Assembly (NCBI GenBank): GCA_011065065.1
Contig: JAAKFL010000149.1
Location: 1 to 5,059 of the forward strand
DNA from: Chlamydiota bacterium
GTDB taxonomy: Bacteria; Chlamydiota; Chlamydiia; Chlamydiales; SLFE01
Reading direction: 5' to 3'
Length of the DNA: 5,059 bases
Position numbers and translations under genes: made by a program. Numbering within the stretch: position 1 is the first letter of the stretch; each line of letters begins with the position of its first letter. The notes under the pieces were generated by a model, which was given only the letters and a program-made list of their open reading frames with translations, did no database searches and was not told the origin of the DNA. Positions 1 through 4,773 of this stretch are shown here, piece by piece.

Positions 1-1116
1 ATCCTTCGTGGCTTGACTGAAGGGATTTTATTATCAGACTATCAGTTTCTGGAGTACACAACGAAAAAGAAAAAGGAATCGAAGATCACCACGATTTCTC
101 TTGTGGGTGTGGATGCAAAAGACTTGAAACAAATCGAACATATTCGTGGGATTATTCGAGGGGTTTATTTAACAAAGGATCTCGTCAATCGCAATGCGGA
201 CGAAGTCCATCCTCAATATTTAGTTGACTTGGCGCATACTTTGGACGATCAGTTTACTCACATTCACACGACTACTTTTGATAAAAAGAGATTATCAGAA
301 GAGGGGTTGGAGCTACTTCTTGCTGTGGGACGCGGATCGGATTATGATCCTGCGTTGATTATCTGCAAGTATGAAGGGGACCCGAAGTCAAAGGATCATA
401 CCGTCGTTGTGGGAAAAGGGGTGACCTATGACACGGGTGGTCTAGATCTCAAAACCTCGATGCTCACCATGAAATGTGATATGGGCGGAGCAGGCACATG
501 TTTGGGGCTTTTATTAGCTGCGGCTACAACCAAACTGAAGCTCAATTTCACCGTTGTGATTCCGACGACAGAAAATACCATTGGGGCGCGAAGCTACAAG
601 CCAGGGGATGTTTACAAAAGTTATTCGGGAAAAACAGTGGAGATTGGTAATACCGATGCTGAAGGGCGGTTGATTCTGGCGGACGCATTAGCGTATGTTT
701 GTAAGAAGCTGAAGCCCACACGTGTGATTGATTTTGCGACGTTAACGGGAGCCATTGTGATTTCGTTGGGGAACGAGGTGACAGGGATGATGTCGAATCA
801 TGATCAGTTAGCGGATGATCTCACAGCAGCTGGCAAGGAGACGTATGAAAGGGTCTGGCGTTTGCCATTGATTGAGGAGTATTCGAGCAAGTTGAAATCT
901 GATATTGCCGACTTAAAGAATTTTTCCGGACGTGAGGCGGGTTCAATAAAAGCGGCATTATTTTTAAGAGAGTTTATCACTGATGTCCCTTGGGCTCACT
1001 TAGACATAGCGGGAAGTTCATTCCTTTCTGAGGGACGAGACTACCTCCCGAAATATGCCACGGGTTTGGGTGTTCGGCTGATGATGCAATATTTTGAAAA
1101 TAGGATGTCCGTATGA
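1..1116 (+). CDS. pepA: Leucyl aminopeptidase (M17 family), 5'-truncated by window edge
   Basis: Cytosolic metallo-exopeptidase that removes N-terminal residues from peptides; the family forms hexamers with two metal ions per active site. The frame is open from base 1, so the TTG at 13 is probably internal; 371 residues are visible against roughly 480-500 for the family, so about 130 N-terminal residues lie upstream. The catalytic C-terminal domain is complete. In E. coli PepA numbering by motif, the metal ligands are Lys (415-417, GKG), Asp (430-432, YDTGG), Asp (478-480, MKCDM), and Asp and Glu of NTDAEGR (655-657, 661-663). The catalytic Lys is at 451-453 and the catalytic Arg at 667-669. 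The loop after the catalytic Lys is two residues shorter than the chlamydial PepA I remember. Wording such as GVYLTKDLVN and PKYATGLGVR is chlamydia-like. The TGA overlaps the asd start as ATGA, suggesting an operon and translational coupling. Confidence 0.96.
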   Translation: MLRGLTEGILLSDYQFLEYTTKKKKESKITTISLVGVDAKDLKQIEHIRGIIRGVYLTKDLVNRNADEVHPQYLVDLAHTLDDQFTHIHTTTFDKKRLSEEGLELLLAVGRGSDYDPALIICKYEGDPKSKDHTVVVGKGVTYDTGGLDLKTSMLTMKCDMGGAGTCLGLLLAAATTKLKLNFTVVIPTTENTIGARSYKPGDVYKSYSGKTVEIGNTDAEGRLILADALAYVCKKLKPTRVIDFATLTGAIVISLGNEVTGMMSNHDQLADDLTAAGKETYERVWRLPLIEEYSSKLKSDIADLKNFSGREAGSIKAALFLREFITDVPWAHLDIAGSSFLSEGRDYLPKYATGLGVRLMMQYFENRMSV

Positions 1117-2186
1117 CGATGAATGTCGAATTCTACTACCGTAAGAAAATTCCCGTTGTGATTTTGGGGGCCACAGGACTTGTTGGGCAAAAATTTGTGC
1201 AGCTTTTAGACGGTCACCCTTGGTTTGTGATTGAGTCGTTGGTCGCCTCTGAAAAGTCAGTAGGGAAGACCTATGAAGAAGCTACGGACTGGCAAATGTC
1301 GATTCCTATTCCTGAGGAAATTGCGACGATGCGGGTGGAACCCTGCAAGCCGGACATTGATGCGACGATTGCCTTTTCCGCTTTGGATTCCTCTGTGGCT
1401 TGGGAGATTGAAGAGGAATTTGCAAAAGTGGGATATGCTGTGGTCTCGAACACGAGTAGTCACAGAATGGATCCCATGGTTCCTTTGGTGATTCCCGAGG
1501 TGAACAATCGACACTTTAAGTTGATAGAGAATCAGGGATACCACGAGCATGGATTCATTGTCACCAATCCCAATTGTGCCGTCATTGCTTTGGCTATGGC
1601 GTTGAAGCCCGTCTATGATCAATTTGGAATTGAAGCTGTTCAAGTCGCCACGATGCAAGCGATTTCAGGAGCAGGGAATCAGAAAGAAGTGAAGCTCGAA
1701 GTGGATGACAATATCATTCCTTTTATTGAGGAAGAGGAAGAGAAGATTGAAAAGGAGCCCCTGAAAATCTTGGGGATTTTAACAAAAGAAACATTTACAT
1801 CAGCTGAATTTTCCATTAGCGCCCAATGCAATCGTGTGCCTGTCTCAGAAGGACACATGGAAAATATTTCCATGAAGTTAGGGGAGGCGGCTACTAAGCA
1901 AGATATCATCGATCTTTGGAGTAACTTTAAGGGAGAGCCTCAGGGGTTACAGCTCCCGACAGCGCCCCAACATCCCATACACTACTTTCATCAAGACGAG
2001 TTCCCTCAACCTAAAAAGCAGCGGGATATTGAAAAAGGGATGGCTGTAAGTATAGGGAGGTTGCGCGAGTGTTCCAATTTTGATTGGAAATTTTCGATAT
2101 TGTCTCATAATACAATTCGGGGTGCTGCTGGATGCGCCATTCTGAATGCCGAGTTGCTTGTCAAGCAAGGCTACATTTACTGGTAA
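1113..2186 (+). CDS. asd: Aspartate-semialdehyde dehydrogenase, archaeal/fungal type
   Basis: NADPH-dependent reduction of aspartyl phosphate to aspartate semialdehyde, the branch point to diaminopimelate/lysine and to threonine/methionine. The protein has 357 residues, normal for the family. The Rossmann loop GATGLVGQ is at residues 19-26. The catalytic Cys155 sits in TNPNC. The stretch TMQAISGAG (180-188), then DNIIPFI and an acidic EEEEEKIEKEPLKILG, is typical of the archaeal/yeast Hom2-like subfamily rather than the E. coli type. The presumed catalytic His248 is in RVPVSEGHME, and HNTIRGAAG (332-340) is the usual C-terminal motif. The ATG at 1113 is chosen because AGGA (1102-1105) lies 7 nt upstream; ATG 1119 is a possible alternative. 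It overlaps the pepA stop by 4 nt. For a chlamydia the likely use is diaminopimelate for peptidoglycan, but no dap or lysC neighbour is in view. Confidence 0.96.
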   Translation: MTMNVEFYYRKKIPVVILGATGLVGQKFVQLLDGHPWFVIESLVASEKSVGKTYEEATDWQMSIPIPEEIATMRVEPCKPDIDATIAFSALDSSVAWEIEEEFAKVGYAVVSNTSSHRMDPMVPLVIPEVNNRHFKLIENQGYHEHGFIVTNPNCAVIALAMALKPVYDQFGIEAVQVATMQAISGAGNQKEVKLEVDDNIIPFIEEEEEKIEKEPLKILGILTKETFTSAEFSISAQCNRVPVSEGHMENISMKLGEAATKQDIIDLWSNFKGEPQGLQLPTAPQHPIHYFHQDEFPQPKKQRDIEKGMAVSIGRLRECSNFDWKFSILSHNTIRGAAGCAILNAELLVKQGYIYW

Positions 2187-2189
2187 CCT

Positions 2190-2693
2190 ATGCATATACA
2201 TGATTTACCTGAAGAAGTTTTGGTGCATATCCTTTCCTATGCGGGATGGGAAGTACCGCTTGTCTGCAAAAAATGGAAAAGGTTATCAGAGGATGTGATA
2301 TTTCTTGAACATATGGTTTCTCGAACGGATTTCAAATTTCAAGAAGTCTATCTCCAATCTGGAGTGAATGATCGTGATAAATTCATTGAGACGCTATTTT
2401 CTCAACCAATAAAATCATTAGAGAATTCGATTGACCCAAATTCTCCGAAACACGATCTTTTTAAAAAAGACGCGATAAGATCTTCCTATTTCATTCCTCA
2501 AAGTTGGCTCAGACGATTTGGTCGCATTGACAGGATTGTTCATAGGATTGCCATTGAACATCATGTTCCTCCTTATCGCCTTGACATCTGTCCCAGTAAT
2601 CTTTATGACATTGCACGAACGCGTAAAATTTATTGGATTCAGATGAGCCGCGAGGGGGAAGGACGAAAACGAAAATTTGATCAAGTTTCTTAG
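2190..2693 (+). CDS. F-box protein 1 of tandem array, putative host-directed effector
   Basis: The 167-residue protein starts directly with an F-box (residues 3-42: IHDLPEEVL, then LVCKKWKRLS), the roughly 40-residue helix bundle that binds Skp1 in SCF ubiquitin ligases. Bacteria have no SCF, so a role inside a eukaryotic host is the natural inference; no secretion signal can be proven from sequence. Residues 110-149 (ID-I, HVPP, CPSNL, KIYW) match both downstream paralogs without a gap, and the C-terminus is basic (GRKRKF, 158-163). The linker between F-box and C-terminal block is about 35 residues shorter than in the paralogs, and this copy is the most divergent. It begins 3 nt after the asd stop with no clear Shine-Dalgarno sequence, so translation probably depends on ribosomes finishing asd. 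The in-frame TAA of asd prevents any N-terminal extension, which explains why it lacks the short leader seen in the other two. Confidence 0.9.
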   Translation: MHIHDLPEEVLVHILSYAGWEVPLVCKKWKRLSEDVIFLEHMVSRTDFKFQEVYLQSGVNDRDKFIETLFSQPIKSLENSIDPNSPKHDLFKKDAIRSSYFIPQSWLRRFGRIDRIVHRIAIEHHVPPYRLDICPSNLYDIARTRKIYWIQMSREGEGRKRKFDQVS

Positions 2694-2732
2694 CTCATGG
2701 CTTTTTAGACGCAGATTAATGGAGATATCAAA

Positions 2733-2747
2733 ATGGGGGATAAATGA
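2733..2747 (+). other. Four-codon ORF, probable relic of the ancestral start of F-box gene 2
   Basis: ATG 2733 opens a frame of four codons (MGDK) whose TGA overlaps the ATG at 2744 as ATGA. GGAG at 2721-2724 begins exactly 12 nt before ATG 2733, the same distance as GGAG 3361-3364 before the ATG of F-box gene 3. From this ATG to the first shared codon (GG-ATCCAC) there are 26 nt here and 24 nt in gene 3. A net two-base difference therefore seems to have moved the old start out of frame. Ribosomes may still load at GGAG and restart at 2744. Confidence 0.5.
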
Positions 2748-3334
2748 TAGTTGATAAAGGTATCCACATTCATGATCTACCGCATGAAATGTTAACTAAA
2801 ATCTTCTTGCATGTGGGATACGTGAATCCAGTTGTTTGTAAGTTTTGGCATCAGTTGTCAAGCAATGAAGGTATTTGTCGTGATTTGATATATCATAAAA
2901 TTTCTGAGAGGAACATCCGATTTCAAAATCTGGCTTTTATCGGCGGTACAGACCAAGAATCGAGAGATTTTTATACTTCAATTCCAGTAAAATTTTTAGA
3001 AACACTGATACAACCATTATTAGTAAGGCCAGCAAGGGATATTTCGTTACCTTTGTTTCGCATAAATGACGATAATCCAAAGGACAGAAGGCTTGAAACA
3101 ATGTTAAAGGAACTTTTAAGATCTACAGATTCTTTAAATACATATGACGATCCAATTAATTCTAATTCTGCGCTTAAGGTCATGAAAGATTTTGATTTTA
3201 TTGATCGAATTATCTATACAATTGCACTTGTGAGAAGCTTTCCCCCTAGTCATATCGTACTGTATCCATCAACATTGGCTCAGCTAGCTAGGACCAAAAA
3301 AGTCTATTGGACGAGTATGCCTACATTTGATTAA
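2744..3334 (+). CDS. F-box protein 2 of tandem array, C-terminal tail lost to a stop codon
   Basis: A 196-residue close paralog of F-box protein 3. The F-box is at residues 8-47 (IHIHDLPHEML, then VVCKFWHQLSSNE); a linker of about 100 residues follows, then the shared 40-residue C-terminal block (150-189, FDFIDRII to KVYW). Over the first 58 residues from GIHIHDLP, 47 are identical to protein 3; the middle is much more divergent. Expected role: Skp1-binding adaptor in a host SCF ubiquitin ligase (family knowledge; host delivery is inferred). The gene ends at TAA 3332-3334, but the following codons in the same frame read GTKRKHPE then TAG 3359-3361, matching GAKRKHAE of protein 3, so the tail was once coded. 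G-rich sequence 2735-2740 is only 3 nt before the ATG, poor spacing; initiation may instead be coupled to the four-codon ORF at 2733. The otherwise intact frame argues against a dead gene. Confidence 0.9.
   Translation: MIVDKGIHIHDLPHEMLTKIFLHVGYVNPVVCKFWHQLSSNEGICRDLIYHKISERNIRFQNLAFIGGTDQESRDFYTSIPVKFLETLIQPLLVRPARDISLPLFRINDDNPKDRRLETMLKELLRSTDSLNTYDDPINSNSALKVMKDFDFIDRIIYTIALVRSFPPSHIVLYPSTLAQLARTKKVYWTSMPTFD
2792..2829 (+). repeat. 38-nt direct repeat, copy 1 (F-box gene 2; copy 2 at 3430-3467)
   Basis: These 38 bases, from TTAACTAAA to GTGAATCC, are identical to 3430-3467 in F-box gene 3 and code for the centre of the F-box. Further identical blocks lie near the 3' ends: a 20-nt block around CTATACAATTGCACTTGTGA and a 27-nt block ending in CATCAACATTGGCT. 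They result from tandem gene duplication and are substrates for recombination between the copies. Confidence 0.9.
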
Positions 3335-3361
3335 GGAACAAAGCGGAAACATCCAGAGTAG
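3335..3361 (+). pseudogene. Detached 3' tail of F-box gene 2 (GTKRKHPE, stop)
   Basis: Directly after the TAA of F-box gene 2 the same frame continues as GGA ACA AAG CGG AAA CAT CCA GAG TAG. The DNA aligns with the end of gene 3, where AGA stands in place of TAA and the tail is translated as GAKRKHAE. The KRK triplet lies 11 residues after the conserved W in gene 1 and in this read-through, and 10 after it in gene 3. The simplest reading is a recent nonsense change. A sequencing error is less likely because two bases differ from AGA. Confidence 0.7.
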
Positions 3362-3368
3362 GAGAGGA
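3361..3368 (+). promoter_or_regulatory. Ribosome binding site of F-box gene 3
   Basis: GGAGAGGA lies 4 nt before ATG 3373, counted from AGGA (8 nt counted from GGAG). It is the only F-box gene of the three with a clear, well-placed Shine-Dalgarno sequence, and it fixes the start codon. Confidence 0.75.
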
Positions 3369-3372
3369 CTTT

Positions 3373-4020
3373 ATGAATAACGTAAAAATTGACAGAGGCA
3401 TCCACATTCATGACCTACCGCCTGAAATATTAACTAAAATCTTCTTGCATGTGGGATACGTGAATCCTGTTGTTTGTAAGTGTTGGAAAGAGTTGGCGAG
3501 CAATGAAATTATCTGTCGTGATTTGATATATCGAAAAATTTCTGAAGGAAACATTCGATTTGAACATCTCACTTTTAAAGGAAGTTCTGATCCAGGAATA
3601 ATAGAATTTTTCACTTCAAGTCCAGTAAACTTTTTTAAAATATATATTCAACCATTTTTAAAAAAGGATATTGGTTCTTCATGTTTATTTTATCAACCCG
3701 ATAAATTTCAGGATCAGGATTATGATGCAAAAATAAAAACAGTGTTCAGGAATTTTTTAAGATCTAAGGATTCTTTAGAAGGAAGAGTTAATTCTAAATC
3801 TGCATGTAAGGTCATGAGAAAACTGGGTGTTATTGATCAAATTACCTATACAATTGCACTTGTGAACAACTGTCCCCCACATAAAATCGTACTGTATCCA
3901 TCAACATTGGCTGAGCTAGCTGCGATCAGCGATGTCCATTGGACGATGTGTACATTTAATAGAGGGGCAAAGCGTAAACATGCGGAAGATCATGAAGGTG
4001 AACGCCGCTGTCAATTTTAA
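3373..4020 (+). CDS. F-box protein 3 of tandem array, putative host-directed effector
   Basis: A 215-residue protein, the most complete of the three. A short leader is followed by the F-box at residues 11-50 (IHIHDLPPEIL, then VVCKCWKELASNE). A variable middle of about 100 residues is rich in F, K and D. The shared C-terminal block is at 151-190 (LGVIDQIT to DVHW), and a basic tail (GAKRKH, 198-203) continues to a charged end, ERRCQF. Family knowledge makes it a candidate Skp1-binding adaptor of a host ubiquitin ligase; the 40-residue block would be the place to look for substrate binding, which is inference. KRK could act as a nuclear localisation signal in the host, though it is too short to be diagnostic. 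The gene starts 38 nt after the stop of gene 2 and shares a 38-nt identical stretch with it inside the F-box. It is clearly AT-rich: 3541-3600 counts 21 G/C of 60, against 28 of 60 in pepA 421-480. Confidence 0.92.
   Translation: MNNVKIDRGIHIHDLPPEILTKIFLHVGYVNPVVCKCWKELASNEIICRDLIYRKISEGNIRFEHLTFKGSSDPGIIEFFTSSPVNFFKIYIQPFLKKDIGSSCLFYQPDKFQDQDYDAKIKTVFRNFLRSKDSLEGRVNSKSACKVMRKLGVIDQITYTIALVNNCPPHKIVLYPSTLAELAAISDVHWTMCTFNRGAKRKHAEDHEGERRCQF
3430..3467 (+). repeat. 38-nt direct repeat, copy 2 (F-box gene 3)
   Basis: Exact match to 2792-2829, in the same reading frame of the paralogous F-box. The two copies are 638 bp apart, so unequal crossing-over would delete or add one whole F-box gene. 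Confidence 0.9.
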
Positions 4021-4022
4021 CG

Positions 4023-4095
4023 TTTTTGTCACAGAGGCACAGAGATAGGAGAGACAAAATTATTATTACTCTTCTCTGTGCCTCTGTGGTGAAAA
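4023..4095. repeat. Long inverted repeat built from an 8-nt unit (CACAGAGG / CACAGAGA)
   Basis: The arms 4030-4045 (CACAGAGGCACAGAGA) and 4073-4088 (TCTCTGTGCCTCTGTG) pair perfectly over 16 bp. Pairing continues outward through three G-U pairs and four A-T pairs to 4023/4095, enclosing a 27-nt loop. Each arm is itself a tandem duplication of CACAGAG plus G or A. It sits between the convergent 3' ends of F-box gene 3 and the 44-codon gene, so as RNA it could end or protect both transcripts. The T-runs are on the 5' side of the stem on both strands, so it is not a canonical intrinsic terminator. The CACAGAG-type arms resemble dispersed intergenic palindromes I recall from unrelated bacterial genomes; that is recollection, not a search. 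Confidence 0.85.
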
Positions 4096-4116
4096 ATATA
4101 CTAAAACGCGTTTTTA

Positions 4117-4251
4117 CTATTTCATTTTATCGTTAAGAAGTTCCCTGATTTCCCGGTTCATGTGCTCAGCAGTTTCGACTCGAATCGGCTTTAAATAAGT
4201 CTGCTTTTTGGACTTTTTCTTCTTCAGTGCAAGTTTCTTCTTTTCAGCCAT
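4117..4251 (-). CDS. Small lysine-rich protein, 44 residues, unknown function
   Basis: The minus strand reads ATG GCT GAA AAG AAG AAA and runs 44 codons to TAG. The start is fixed by GGGAGGTGG (plus-strand positions 4256-4264), whose GGAGGTG is complementary to the 16S rRNA end and ends 5 nt before the ATG. The first 17 residues are dominated by lysine (KKK, KKKKSKK). The rest, TYLKPIRVETAEHMNREI then RELLNDKMK, predicts a short beta strand (KPIRVET) and an amphipathic helix. The layout recalls the first half of a ribbon-helix-helix DNA-binding domain or a small nucleic-acid-binding protein, but I do not recognise the family and the chain is too short for a full such domain. It is convergent with the F-box array and divergent from the OsmC-like gene. 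It has no visible membrane segment. The strong binding site makes it very likely real. Confidence 0.72.
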   Translation of the reverse strand: MAEKKKLALKKKKSKKQTYLKPIRVETAEHMNREIRELLNDKMK

Positions 4252-4255
4252 AATA

Positions 4256-4264
4256 CCACCTCCC
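4256..4264 (-). promoter_or_regulatory. Near-consensus Shine-Dalgarno sequence of the 44-codon gene
   Basis: Read on the minus strand this is GGGAGGTGG, the strongest ribosome binding site in the window. It lies 4 nt before ATG 4251-4249 and is the main evidence that this short frame is a gene. Confidence 0.75.
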
Positions 4265-4301
4265 GTTTATCCTTATTCCTAAGCAACCTCTATGCCATAC
4301 A

Positions 4302-4316
4302 GTGAAAATCGTTCAC
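4302..4316. promoter_or_regulatory. Short palindrome in the divergent intergenic region, possible operator
   Basis: GTGAA-AATCG-TTCAC is a perfect 5+5 inverted repeat around a 5-nt spacer. It lies between the divergent starts at 4251 (minus) and 4393 (plus), where an operator would be expected. A palindrome this short can occur by chance. I see no convincing -35/-10 pair for either gene in 4265-4380. Confidence 0.3.
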
Positions 4317-4380
4317 ATTCAGAGCTTTAAGAAGGCCTTGATTTTCTCGGTTAAATGGAGATACTGAGAATGTACTCAAT

Positions 4381-4386
4381 AAGGAG
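4381..4386 (+). promoter_or_regulatory. Ribosome binding site deciding the start of the OsmC-like gene
   Basis: AAGGAG is 6 nt before ATG 4393. It directly abuts the in-frame TTG at 4387, which is therefore too close to serve as start. Confidence 0.8.
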
Positions 4387-4392
4387 TTGCCG

Positions 4393-4773
4393 ATGCGCAT
4401 GACATATGAAGGGGATTTGAGGGTCACGGGAGACTTCACGACCGATGTGAGCCAGCAGTGGGGTGGTCTGGGAAAGTACCCATCTCCTACTGATATGATG
4501 GCTGCGTCGCTAGGGTCCTGTATCCTGAGTATCATGGCGATGAAGGCCAAGGCGATGGGATTTGATTTTACGGGGACTGATGTTGAAGTCGAGAAGATGA
4601 TGAATGCTCAGGGACGATTTGTGAAATTCATTGTGACGGTGGATTGTACTCGTGCTATTGACCAAAGAACTGCTGAAAAACTGGAGCGCGCAGCTTACGG
4701 GTGTCCTGTGCATGCGGCGATACATCCTAATGTTGATCAAGAAATCATTTTTAAATGGAACTTGACCGGATGA
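4393..4773 (+). CDS. OsmC/Ohr-family protein (YhfA-like)
   Basis: OsmC-family proteins are small cytosolic dimers; the characterised members use two cysteines to reduce organic hydroperoxides, while others in the family have unknown or sulfur-related roles. The protein has 126 residues from ATG 4393, slightly short for the family. Cys43 lies in SPTDMMAASLGSC, the usual start of the long central helix and the site of the reactive cysteine. Cys104 lies in YGCPVHAAI, the second-cysteine motif. A further Cys85 is in VTVDC. The N-terminal beta-rich part is brief. The GCPVH wording fits the YhfA-like branch better than Ohr, so peroxidase activity is not assured. The TGA overlaps the next start as ATGA, suggesting co-translation with the nucleotidyltransferase gene, a pairing with no obvious functional link. 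It is divergent from the 44-codon gene. Confidence 0.9.
   Translation: MRMTYEGDLRVTGDFTTDVSQQWGGLGKYPSPTDMMAASLGSCILSIMAMKAKAMGFDFTGTDVEVEKMMNAQGRFVKFIVTVDCTRAIDQRTAEKLERAAYGCPVHAAIHPNVDQEIIFKWNLTG

Noticed and set aside
13..15. TTG as the true start of the aminopeptidase
   Set aside because: The frame is open upstream to base 1, and the M17 N-terminal domain of about 130 residues would be missing.
1257..1658. 133-residue minus-strand reading frame (and other frames inside asd)
   Set aside because: It is antisense to asd, which has complete catalytic motifs, and it shows no recognisable protein features.
2744..3334. F-box gene 2 as a dead pseudogene
   Set aside because: Start shift and tail loss affect only the ends. 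The F-box and C-terminal block are intact over 196 codons without a stop.
4023..4095. Classical rho-independent terminator
   Set aside because: The stem is strong but on both strands it is followed by an A-run, not a T-run.
4103..4115. AAAACGCGTTTT palindrome plus T as a terminator for F-box gene 3
   Set aside because: It can only form four A-U pairs around a CGCG loop, too weak for an intrinsic terminator.
4117..4251. 44-residue protein as a ribbon-helix-helix antitoxin
   Set aside because: Only one strand and one helix are present, and there is no partner toxin gene beside it.
4387..4389. TTG as start of the OsmC-like protein
   Set aside because: It touches the AAGGAG binding site with no spacing, whereas ATG 4393 has 6 nt.
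4290..4740. Minus-strand frames across the OsmC-like gene
   Set aside because: They are antisense to a gene with both family cysteine motifs and a good ribosome binding site.
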